A DNA stretch of 64,000 nucleotides, from positions 434,001 to 498,000 of the forward strand of contig JAVTVJ010000789.1 in NCBI GenBank assembly GCA_034509425.1, given 5' to 3'. This DNA comes from Eopsaltria australis. Taxonomy: Eukaryota > Chordata > Aves > Passeriformes > Petroicidae. Position numbers and translations under genes: made by a program. Of this stretch, positions 22,001 through 34,480 are shown piece after piece. Within the stretch, counting starts at the first letter, position 1. Each line of letters opens with the position of its first letter. The notes below the pieces were generated by a model, which ran no database searches, had not been told where the DNA came from, and was given only the letters and a program-made list of their open reading frames with translations.

Positions 22001-25000
22001 ATTTTAGCTGGGCAAACAAATTCAGTTTTCATCAGTGAGAAAGTGCTGTCCCTGATTATACTGTGCCACTTTTTCCAGCTCCTCACTCTGGGTTCTATTC
22101 CATGCTAAACTGCATGGGGTTGTTTTTTCTTTCTTTTCTTTCTCTTAACCTGGGTTTTATTTTTTGTTTTTAACTCTGCCCAGACTACGGAAAGGGATAA
22201 ATATCCTCATTTCCACTCCTGGCCGCCTGGTTGATCACATCAGGTCCACAGAATGTGTTCATTTCCGTCGCACCCAGTGGCTGATTATTGATGAAGCAGA
22301 CAGGTAAACTTCCAAGTGCTTAGATATGGAAAATTACTACAATACCTTCTGCATCATAATTCACTAAATATTAAAAGAAAAGTATGAGAGAGAGTGTGAT
22401 CTTTAATCCATTCATGCTCAGTGGCCTCAGCCAAGCACCAGATGTCTGGGATTAGGAGGAAATACCCGCTCTGGACAGATTGTTGGACAATTATTCATTG
22501 CAAAGATGTCATGCAGTATTAAGATTTTCTCCTTCCTACAGCACCTTTAACCATCTCTGGTGTTTCTGTAGGATCCTGGACCTGGGCTTTGAGAAGGATG
22601 TGGCTGTGATCCTCAACGCTTTAAACGCTGAGAGAGAGACACGTCAGAACGTGCTGCTCTCAGCCACCCTCACTGAAGGTGGGTTATGGACAGATGGGGG
22701 CTCTTGTAGCTGAATAATTCACAGGCAACTGTGGAATTGTTGGTTGAGTCTGCCTCTATCACAGCCCGGCCTGAAGCCCTTGTGCAGGAGTGGAATAATG
22801 CCTGTTAATTTCTTTGCCTTTTGGCACTTCCTTCATTACTGGAATTTCTGCCAGTGTATGCACTCCCAAATTCCACAGCAAAGTCACCATGAACCTGGAG
22901 GTTGGTTTGTTTGCTTTACAAATGCAGAATTAAGGCAGAAAGCTAATGGCAAGGGAGCTGTTGTGTGCTTTGCTCTGTACCATACAAGTAGTCAGTCAGC
23001 TGCTGAGGCAGGAACTGAACCAGGCCTCCTGACTCCTGCAGTCTTACAGACTGAAGATCTGCTGGGATTTTTCCACACACATTTAAGAGCAGGCCTGCCA
23101 AATGCTGTCATAAAGACATTTATGTATACTGTAAAATAGCAGTCAGCTGAAGTAGTGCCTTGTGAAGGTTCTGGTGGAGCCCAAAGCAGCTAAGCCTGGT
23201 AAGCCCTGAAAAGGCTGAGCTTTGTGAGGGGATTCTGTCAGTGTCTGAGGGTGGCTCACTGAGTCCCTGCCCTTCACTCCTTTTCCCTGGAATTGTATTA
23301 GTTGGTTTTTTCTGGGAGTGCATCATCCCAGCCCAGACTGAGCCTCACATCTCTCGTTTCCTGTGGTTTAGGAGTGACACGCCTGGCTGATATCAGCTTG
23401 AATGATCCCGTCAGCATTTCCATAACAGATGAAATCCAGAAGGTGCCTGAACCAGCACCACAAACACATAGAGAAGCCAGCAGTTCATCAAACTGCATGG
23501 AGCAGGAAAACTTTGCTGTTCCAGACACACTCCAGCAGTATTTCATGATGGTCCCCAGCAAACTGAGGCTTGTCACGTTAGCAGCTTTTATCCTGCAGAA
23601 ATGCAAGGTGAGGCTCTGTTTGCATTTATATTACTAAGTAGCCCTTTGCCCTTTCCATCTCCTTTATCTGTTCCTCTGTTGAGCATAGCATGGATTAGAT
23701 CCAGGGCTTTGAAGTGCCTCTTGAACCACAAGAGAGCTGAGGTGCTGTTGTGTCTTTCATGCTGGCAGAGAGATCCCTGTGCAGCGTGTACTCATTCTTC
23801 TGTTGGGGGCTCACTGCTTGGTGTCAGACTCTGTAATCCTTTCCCACATAATTATATCTCCAGAAGTGCAAACCACCTGAATCCTTTCATGATCGGGGAA
23901 TTGGGAGAGGCCTTCGGAAGTGGTCATGTGCAATTCTCTGGTTTTTCTTGCAGTTTGAAAAGCGCCACAAGATGATCATCTTTTTCTCCAGCTGTGAACA
24001 AGTGGAATTCTACCACGAGCTCTTTGTAAAGGTCCTTTCAGGAGGGTCAGAGTCAGAACAGCCTGGACGTTCATCCCTCTCCTCTGTGAGCTTACAGTTT
24101 CTGCGTCTGCACGGCGACATGGAACAGGAAGTAAGCACTCCCAAAATGTCAGGATCTGCAGTTCTATTCCTTATTCCCTTTGATTTATTATGTGGCTATT
24201 TTAGGGAGGAGGGCAGAAGAGAGGACAGAGAGTCATTTCACCTCTAGGGGCCTCACTCTTCCATCTGCTAATGAGAATGAGGATATTGTCCCATTTCTGG
24301 AAAGTACCTTGGTAGCTGTATCTGAAAAACACACCTGAAGAGGCAAATGTGTTATTTCAGCATGCAGAGCAGCCATTCCCTATTCCCAGTGGGTGCACTA
24401 AACCATTTTTGTCTCTGTGCTTCTCTCTCATGCAGTCAAGACAGACTTTTAATGCCAAAGGAAAACCTTACCCAAGCCCCAAAACATTACTACGTAAAAA
24501 GTTGCCCCCATTAAGTGAGGCTGGAGCAGTTTGGCTTTGGTTTTAAAGAGGTGTGTCTTGACAGACTGCTGTTTTCCCTGGGATGGAAAAATAACATTAT
24601 AACAGTGATTACCCCGAAGTAGGTGTAGGTTTTAGCCAGATAGGCCTGAGTGGAGAGGTTGGAGCTTGCTACAGAGGGCTGAGAGGCCAGGAGGAGAGTG
24701 TCAGATGAAGTGGCACTGCAGAGTTTCCCTCAATAGCTAAGAGACCTCCCTTGGAAGTTCAGCCCCTGATCCTGCCCATGGTCTGTGATGGAGAGAGCTG
24801 CTGCTCTACTCTGAGCTGCACAGCAGAGATGGTAAATGAATAGAGCTCTTCTGATGAAGCAAGAGGTGAAGAGCCATTGTTTTTCTCACTCATTCCCATC
24901 CTGTGGAGACCAGAAACATGTGCTTTGCTGTCCCTGCAGTCTGGCCTTTCCTCAACCTGCCTGCCTGAGCAAGTGAGCAGGCCTGGTCTGGCCCAACTCT

Positions 25001-28000
25001 ACCCTGACCAGCTGTTAAGCCAACAGAACACCACTAAGTAGCTGGCACCAGGGGAAGGGTTTTGCCTTTTTAGTACCCAGTGTGTAATTAGTGCTTGATG
25101 TCTTCAAATTAAGAGCATTAATGGAGCTAAATTGTGGATCCCATATGGTACTGCTGAGCACGGCTGCTGTCATTGTCAACAAGATACAGCGTGCTCTCTT
25201 CTTTAATTTTTGTCAGCAGAGGGTTCAGTGTGTCAGCAAGGCCCAAGTTTCCCTTCTTTTCTAGAACAGCACCTCTAGCTGGGAGTCAAGTGTGGAAGGT
25301 TTCTTCTCTATCACCAACACGAGGACATTGATTTAGCTCCTAGCCAGAACTCTAGGGAAAGGCTTGAAACATGGAAACAAGGATATTTTGGAAGGGGAGC
25401 AGAAAAGGGAGTGTAGGTGCAGAGGTGGTGTTGGCAAGTGAAGACCAGGTTCTTCTCAGGTGCTGAGAACTTTGGTTATTGGTGCTCAGAGATAGAAAAT
25501 ACCATTGTGATGTAATGTGAGTTGTGGAGTCAGTTTTTGTGGCTTTCACCAAGAAAAAAACACACTCCAAAATTGTTAGTTAAAATAACTGGAAAGTGCT
25601 TGGGAAGGTTTGGGGACTGACAAAGCAGGAGGCTTTTGAAGGAAGCTGAGGGGCTGTTCTGTGTTCCTGCAGTTCCCTTCAATGGCTCAAAGATTGCTGG
25701 TGGGGTAATTTAGGATCTGGGGGCTGTGGATGGCTCTGCCTGTGGGCCTGAGCTCATGTGAGGAGTGGGGGCTGCAGGAGTTGTAGTGGTGCAGAGCAGA
25801 GATGGGGACAGGGCTGGGGAGCAGCTGCCTCTGACCCCAGTAGGAAGGAAAGGCCTCAGTCCCAGTGACAGTCCCAGTGTCATCAGCCCCAGTGGTGGCC
25901 TTTGCCAGTACAAGGGAAAGGTGTGGGAGGGTGCCTCCTTTCCCCTTTGGGCAGGGATTTCTGGCCATCTCTCCTGCCCTGTTACTTTGAAGAGCTGTCC
26001 CACAGCTCCCTGTGCAGCTGAGCATCCCTGACACTCTTAATTCCAGAGTCAGAGCAGTGGCTGTGTGCACGCCCCATTGGGCACATGATGAGGCTGATCT
26101 CTTGTGATGTGATTATATCGCTGTGTCAACAAAATGGGCTCATCCTGCCCATCGTGTGACTGGACAGACAACACTGAACATGTCCAGCTTTGCTTGCTTC
26201 CACAGAAGCCTGTGCTGCCCATGAAGTGTGCCAGTGCTTCTGCTGGTGCTGCCTAATCCTCTGTGGATCCCCTGTCCATGTAAAACAGTTCCTGTTTTCT
26301 GGCACTCACAGGCTGTGCTGTGCAAACCATGGACGTGTTGGCTGCTCTGATTTGCCCAAATGCATCCAGGCTTCCCCAGACACTGCCTTCCTACCTGGGA
26401 CCACACCTGTGTGCCACAGATTTTTCCACTTGCAGGAAGAGTCTGAGGCCAATTCCTTTGCTTTTGGATTTGTACGTGATCTAGTGAACAAGACACAGTT
26501 TAATTGTCACCTTAGCTGATCTGCTTTGTGTTCAATTCTAATATGCATAAGCTGTCTTTCAATAATTCTTCCTTTTCAATCTCCTAGGAAAGGACAGACG
26601 TCTTCCAGGAGTTCCTAAAATCCAAGACTGGCATCTTGCTTTGCACTGTGAGTAACCTGGAGTCCCTTTGCAGCTCCACACTAATGGGCCTGTCTGATCC
26701 CTAAGGGTAGCCAGAGGAATTGGCACTGAGCTCTCATTCCAGCTCACTGTCTGACCTTGAGGAAAGTCATCTCCTTTTTCTGCATCTCACATGTTCAGTA
26801 AGGACTGGGGCCTTCTTTGCAAACTGTTAATATGATCTTCAGCTGAGTTACCATATACAGGAAGAATGTGTGTCTTATGTTAGAGACCACCAAGCATTTT
26901 GCATGGCCTTATGTCTGGAAAAATCTGTTCCTTTGAAGCTGGAACCTTGCCCCCTACATGCAGCCAGTAGAATGCAATCCTGATTTGTAGTGTGCTCTGG
27001 AACTGCCAGGAAAATTGGATGGAATGTGGTATTTCCCATCTTAACTACCCCAAGGTTAAAAACAACCACCTGCAGAGGTGGAAGGGGGAGCCCAAGAGGG
27101 GATCATTGGGAAAGCACGTGCTCTGCTGCTCTCCTCGCCTTGTGCCCTTCAATATTCTTGTCCTCTGCTGAAGTTTGCTGGCACCCTTGGGTTGTGGTGG
27201 CACCTTCCCCTCTGGCTCCTGACCTGCCGGGGCCACAGGCTGCTGCAGTGGTGCAGAAGGCTGCACGATTTGCTCTCTAATAGTGGCAGCTGTTGATCTG
27301 AAAACGTGTGAATCTTGGCGATTTCTACCCACCGAAAACCTGTAAATTACAGCGATCGGGAGTAATTAGAGCTGAGAAACCCTCTCCAGCTCTGAAATGA
27401 CTCCTGTTCTTGCCGCACGTTATTCTTAAAGGAAACCAGTTGCAATTTTTTCAGAGAGTGGGGGGGCTGAATTTTCTCTTTTTTCTGCCCACAGTTCAAA
27501 CTAGGAGTGCCATGTAGATAGGAGTGTTTGATTGGGCATTGCCAAATTATGTATTGTGTCACCTGTAAAATTCTACTTGTTCCATTCTGGTCCTGCTTTG
27601 TGTGTACAACCTTCCAGTGATTTGGTCAAGGTCAAAATGCATCTTTGCAGTGCTTAAGTGGAGCTGTAACTTGGTTTCCTTGTACACAGAGGTAATACTT
27701 GGATGTCTCAGCTGAGGAGAGCAGAGCTTAAATCATTCAGTGGTGTAGATTGTTTTGAAGATAAAAAGTGTTCGGTAAATTCTGAAAAACAAATGGCTAA
27801 ACTTTGTTATCCTTGATGCATGGGCTGCCTATGACTGAGAAATGTCAGGTACAAGTCTTGTTATTGAAATTCCAGTTGGTTTGGAAGGAAGGTAAATGCT
27901 CAGTTTTGGACAAAGAGAAAGCAGAACCATTGCAATCACCGGGCTATCAGTTCCTGAGTGAGAAGGTTTGAAGGGAAGATGCAGCTTTTGACAGGAAAAA

Positions 28001-31000
28001 TCTGTCAGGAAATGTGCAAGTGTTGACAAGGCAGGAAGAAGAATTTGGATAAAGAAATCTTGGTGGATGGGGTTCCCCTCTTGAGACACTGGAGATGTGA
28101 TTTGATTTGCTGCCGTGCCACAGACTCTGTGCAGGTGAACATGGAATTAGGGTGACAGGGCCAGTAGCCACATATCAGTTGAGCAGCAATAGTAGTGGGA
28201 GGTAATGTCACAAATGGGAGGTAATGGTCATAAATGGGAGATAATGTGGAGTAACCTGGATTGCCATGAAGAGGGTGGTGTAAGGTAACCCATTTACTGT
28301 AACCCTCCTCCTCTTCAATCTGAGCCACTTTGCCTTTGCTGCGAGGCAGGGATGCAGATCCCGCCGGTGCCGGTGACTCTGGCTCAGCTGGCACATGGTC
28401 AGCACGTTAAGCGCAGTGAGCTGCGTGGCTGAGTCCAAAATCTCCCTGTGCTTCAACTCCCCATCTGTAAAATGGGGAAAGTAGCACAGTTCCATCTTAC
28501 AGAGATGTTGGGAGGACAAATGCATTGAAAGCAGGAGGTGGCCTGTTACCACAGTAATGGGGACCATATGGACACCTTAATATAGAGATACACTTTGCAC
28601 CAGTCCCACATTACAGGTGCCTCCCCAACGCAGATGTCCAAAGGGCAGCCAGGCTCTGTGACCACCTCCTGCCTCTAAGGGCATTGCTTTTTCTGACACT
28701 CTTCTCCATATCAGCAAAAAAAAAAAACCCAAAAATATTCTGCAGAAAGGTGGTTCTGTTCTTTTCACCGTGAAATCGCATTTTGTGCCCACAAAATTTT
28801 GAAACCTGGCTCGCAAAAGAGCAACACAAATAATGTTGCCGTCCTTCCCTTGTCCCTTATGCCATGTTCTCCACCCATCTTTCCGCTCTAGTAAGCAATG
28901 GGACCTGCTGTTCCTTTTATTAATTTGCTCTATGTCATATGTATATTAATATATTCCATAAAATATTTTTGCCAGACAATATAAGCTGGCAGACAAGAAA
29001 ATAAAGAAGGGGCCGTGTATCTCAGAGGGTCTCATCCAGATTTATTTCTCTCTCCTTCACTGAAAGTTCTTTGCGGCTTCCTTTGGGATGTGCCTTTTAA
29101 ACAAGTTCATCTCTTCCAGGGAGGGAGGAAAGATCATTTGGAGATTGTTTGCTGTTTACTCAGTCACGCTAACTCATCTTGCCAGTTTTCTGGCGGCCCC
29201 AGCCAAGAGCTTTCGCCTCTGACAGCTTCTGTGCTCTCCCCTTCCTCCTCTGATTACGCAGCCCAATCTGTCACCCTGCCGACGGGGGTCTCTACCCTGC
29301 TGATGGCTTTCCACACTCGGCAGTAATGACTTTTGGCAGGCCGGGAAGGCGCGAGAGCTTCTTCCCCAGCTTGGAGAGCCGTTAGGCCCTCTCTGCCTGT
29401 TAGCTAAAGCACTTTGTGAGGTTCTTTGGTAAATAAATGAGTCATTTTAATCCAACTGACAGCCTGGCACCTGAGCAAGCTGCCTTCCATCTGTACTTCT
29501 AGGCCTCATGTAGGCAGCCAATTGTCAAGCTCAGGGCCTTCAAGACCTCACCATTGAGTGTCTTTCAAAAGCAACTTTAGCAATTTCCTTTGCCCTAATT
29601 AGATTGTGTGAGAGGGACTGAGCAAACCAAGGCCCTCGCAAAACTTTTGTGGCCCTGTTGGTTCTGATCTTCTGCAGTGACAGAAGTCACTTTCAGTGTG
29701 GCCTTTTTGCCCTCTGTTACCTGGCACCCATTCCCTGTACCCCATTCTTTGTGCCCCATTCTCTTGCACCCACCCCCTGTACCCCATTCCCTGTACCCCA
29801 TTCCCTGTACCCCATTCCCTGTACCATATTCTTTGTACCCCACCCCCTGTACCCCATTCCTTGTACCCCATTCCCTGTACCACATTCTCTGTACCCCATT
29901 TCCTTGCACCCACCCCTGCTGTACCCCTCAACCACAAGCACAGGCTGGTGACATGAATTGTTCAAAGCAGAAATTTCAGCCTTTCTAGCATCCCTCAGTT
30001 TGGATTGTTCCTTGATCCTGTGCCCTTGTGTGCCCTGCCCTTGGGATCAGGGCAGGAACATGGTTAAGGCTTCAGGTTATGGTGTTTGCTTGGCATCTGG
30101 GCTTTTTTTTAAAATTGCACTGGTGTGGGTTATTTTTTTTCTTTTTTTCCTCCCATGAGATGGTCACTGAAGAATTTGCCCTTCCATTGCCCATGGCAAG
30201 GAGGCAGCAGTGACCTGCTGAGGTGTCATATCCTTGATTTCCCTGTAATTAAGGATTTGTGGTGTGAGGTCACACATGGAAGGGGCAGTGCCATCTGAGG
30301 CAGTGGAAAAGAAGGGAGAACGGTACATTGAAAATCTCTTGGGTTTCTTGAAAGAGTACTGGCAGCAGGTTAGTGCTTCTGTGTGTGGAATAAATGTAAA
30401 ACTGGATGGTTGTTGTTTGAGCTGTGTTCTCTCTCCTGGAAAGGTGACCCACAAATATTTTCCTAAAATTCTGAGAAGTTGAAACTCCTGGGCTCTGCCA
30501 GCAGAGGAAAGCAAATCAACTGAAACTTTTTACCCTAGTCCTATCTTGCTGCTCTCTACCAGGGTCTTTGAGGAAAAGGAGCTCGAGGAGACACAGGTGG
30601 ACTGATACTGAGGAATCTTTGAGAGTTTGCAAAACACTCCAATTACCAGTAAATCCCAAGAGACTTGTGAAAGAAAGCCAAGGGAAACCCCAGGAGAGCA
30701 GCTGCTGCTGTGTGTCAGTAACGACTGAGTGGAGTTGGTGGCGTTGTGAAAGCGATTGTGAATGCAATGCTAGTGATGGGAGAAAACCTTCTCCTAAAAT
30801 GTTCTCCCTGGCTATTTATGAGGCTTTTGGTGAACCTTTTCAGCTTGGGCAAGTGCACATGAAAATGCTATCTGTGGCAGTGATTTTCCAAGCTGAGATG
30901 TTGAGAAAATGTATCTTGGAAGAGTAGGGAAGGAATCTGGATGGATGAGAGGGATGGCTCCTGCCTGTGCTGTCTACTCCTTCAGTGTTAGAAGTGCTCC

Positions 31001-34000
31001 TGACCACAGGGGTGGCTTGGCTGTTGGTTTAATTTGGGGAAACTGTCCTGTCCCAAGGTCAGAGCCCTTTCATCAGTTCCTGGGTGTGAGGAAGAGCACG
31101 GTTAGGGGAAAGACCAAAGCCCTGTCAGCGTGGAAGAACAGAGGCAGCCAGCTCAGAATCAGCCGTCAGCGCTGCCGTCTGATCGTGCTGTAGAGTTTAT
31201 AGTCTTGTTATCCTGGTAACTGCTGTACACGCTCCCCGACTCGCCTTGATTTATTTCCTCCAACCTCCTTTAAATGGCTTTTTGTACATCTGTTCATCCT
31301 GACTCTGGGAACGAGTCACTCCTTAATGAGCGTGTTGGAGCGCGAGTGTGCGTTATTCGGGAGTGGGCGCTCTGGAAAGTGTCTCCTCTTTTACTGCAGT
31401 TGGAGCCACTAAACAGCCTGGGTAGCGCTTATGGGAAGGCCTTTGCTGCCAAAACATCAGCTTCCCATTCTTTTAACGTGTGTGGGAGTTGCATGAAAAC
31501 ACTTCAGTGGGTGGCTGACACATTTTTAGTACATTAAGCTCCTGCTTACGTCCTTAATATATTCTATTTTGCAACTAGCTAAAAGATACATGTGTTGCAA
31601 AGCATTTCCTAACAGAGTTAAACCTGCACACCTGCTCTGCTATTGCGCCTGGTGAATGTAAAATCCAAGGAGTATGTGAGGACACTACTAATAAACAGAA
31701 AATCAAGAAGGGAGATTGAAATGTGTTTGCACTCTCTGTTTTGGACAGTATTTAAACTCTCTTTTCTCTCGGAAGGGGGATGTTTTTGGAGCTATGCTGG
31801 CTGTGGATAACTAAAGGGTCTCATTCATGTCCTTCTCCAAGTTGATGGGTTTTCTCACCAGCTGGCACATCAAATAACACCTTGACAGCAGCTTCAGACT
31901 CTTCTCTTTGTGGCTGCATTTTGTTTCTCCAAATCAAAGCCAGACTGGTGCTAAGGCATAGCTGAAGTCCCCTCTCCTCGAGCTGGGCTCCAGCTTCCTG
32001 CAGGTTCTACTAAATTGTTTATTGGCCTTTTATTTTAGGGCCACGTGACCTGCAAGTCAACCTGCTCCTCAACTTCAGACCATCACCTAGGAAACAATTA
32101 ACTATTTGTAGGTAGAGATCAGTGCTTCTTTGGACACTCCACCCAAGGCCAGGGATTCTTCACCATTGGCCTTTATTTTTTTTTCTCCCTTTTCATCATA
32201 AACAGCCTGGTTTTAGTACTTAGATTTGCTGTGGAGAAAGGTGTGCTCAGAGCTAGTGCTGCCTTTCAGAGATTTAATTCTGCCTCTCTCCATGTTTGGG
32301 TAGTAGGTGCTCATGAGCAGAACTCTCTTCATCAGTGAAACAAACTGAAGAACCAAAGGTATCACTACCACTTACACTGTGGATTCTCTCAGATATAGTG
32401 CAGAGGGGCTGTAGCAAAATGCTGTAATTCAACACAACCATTCTGAAATATGTGTTTGTATCCTCCAGGCTTTGGGCCATAGTAGTGGGCCATTTTTTAT
32501 TGTATTAATCTACAAATACAATCCGTGCATTTTGAACCCTCAGTGTTATTTCTGATCTTTTTATTTCTGATCTCTCCTCAAACTAGACACATAAAATTCC
32601 TACTTGCACAGCCAGTTGCTTTCAGACAGTTGCCATCCTTGAAGACTCCTCACTCTGCTGATACCTCCAAAGGATTTGTACTAAAGTGATTTCCTTATTT
32701 TAAAGGATGTAGCAGCACGGGGACTGGACCTGCCTCAAGTGACGTGGATCGTACAGGTGGGTTTGCTCTGTGTGTCTGTGTGTGTTCAGTGCAGCCCTGC
32801 TCAGATGAAATCCCCTCTCAGCCCAGAACCTTCCTGCTGTTCTTGGTGCTGATGCCTGCAGGTGTGGGAGACCCACAAGTTCCTGACTGCAGGACTGGAA
32901 CTCTGGGTTTTGCTGGGATATTGCTGCCATATCCTTGGTCTGTTTTTCTCTTTAATAATTCTGGTGTTACCACTGGCTGGGATGAAACACCCTCCATTTC
33001 CCCACCCAGGAAGCCAAATTTTGTGAAATCCTGGCAATCTCTTGTAGTTCTGTTCTGTTTCCCTGAGCTTGCTGGGGAAGCAGTTCCGTGAGGAGTTTAA
33101 GTGCATTCCTGATGTTAAACATTGAGTAGCCCAGTAGAGTCAGTGCAGTGACCTGAGTGTTTCCAGTGAGCCTTAGCTGGGTTGGGGCTGAGTAGCTGCA
33201 GGCATCAGCTTCCAGTAGAACTGCATGGTTCAGATTTTCCCTGAAAAAAAACAAGCCCAACAAAACCCCACACTGCTGCATTGCTGTTGACAGAAATATA
33301 GTCTTAGGGAAAAAAATAGAAACAAAGGAAGATGGATTGAACCTTAAAAATAGCAGCCTGTCTTTTCAAAGAGGAGGCTGAGAGCATGAGGCAGTTTTCA
33401 TTTCTATAAAAGATTTATAATTAAAAAAAGGTTAGTTGAATTGAGGAAAAACTGATCCAGAGATTCACGTGTATCAAGCGACACCTGGGTAAAAGGAACA
33501 GGGCACAGAGCCTCAACAAAGCTTTTTAATTTCTACCTCATCCCTTCAGGTAACAAATTTGATTTGATTTTTGTGTTTTTTTCAAAAAAAGAATGATTTT
33601 GTAGCAGCCAGCTAGTCAGGGAAGGCTGTGGAAGTGAAGTCTTTAATTCCCAGATCTGTATATTAATATAATTTAACCAAAGATATAGTTGCCAGTGTTA
33701 GAACGCAGTGCAAATTACCTAAAGCCCTGGGAGACTTCTGTGTGTCCAGAAGGCGAAATCTCAGCTGTCCTGAGAGCTGTGTCCAAGAGCAAGGACCTGC
33801 AGGGAGCAATTAGATTGCTCACAGCATCTTACTCACACCTCTAGCCAGTAGAAACTTTGCCAGAGGGCACAGGTATAAACACTAGAGTGGGCTTTGGTTG
33901 TTGGGTTTTTTCCAGTTAAACTGCTGAGGGCTCATTTCTGAGCAGTATCTCTGTGCATGTTCATTTTTTTCCAGGAAAGAGAGGAGGGGGGAAAAGAATA

Positions 34001-34449
34001 GAGGGAGGTTAAAGGGAGGGAAATGTGTCACCCTTTATCAGATCTTGCAAATGGCTGGGCAGTTTTGATTCCCAGCGAAGTAAATGAGAGGCACTGCTAT
34101 ATTTGGGGGGGTCTTTAAGGAACATTTTTATGGTGCCTGGTTGTTGGCCAGGGGAAGGCAGTTGCTACCTGTATCATAGACTGCTGAAAGCACTCCCTCT
34201 TCTCCCTTAGATTTATTCTACCCTGTAACCAGCTATGATTTGCTTTAATCCAAACAAAGCAATTTAGCCTAACTCCAAATTGGCAGCAGTTATTTTTTAT
34301 TTTGTGCTTTTTCTCCCAAATGCAGAGCAGGCAGCTCCCCACTCCATGCGGGCAGCCCTGGGCGCTCTTTGGTGTGAGATTTGATTAGATTTGATTTTTT
34401 TTTTTTTTTAAGGGGAAGCAAACGGGTTTCTGTATAGAAATAAAATGTA

Positions 34450-34480
<31 letters not shown>

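Larger units (their letters stand above)
26648..32705 (+). other. DDX31 intron 14
   Basis: The intron is 6.1 kb. It contains a 14-bp-period minisatellite (29728-29930), a short imperfect tandem (28197-28247) and three blocks that look like conserved noncoding DNA, listed separately. No additional exon was found. Confidence 0.75.

Noticed and set aside
29595..29988. Proline-rich (plus) and glycine-rich (minus) ORFs of 80-112 codons in all frames
   Set aside because: They are produced by the stop-free 14-bp minisatellite; no start, splice or family support.
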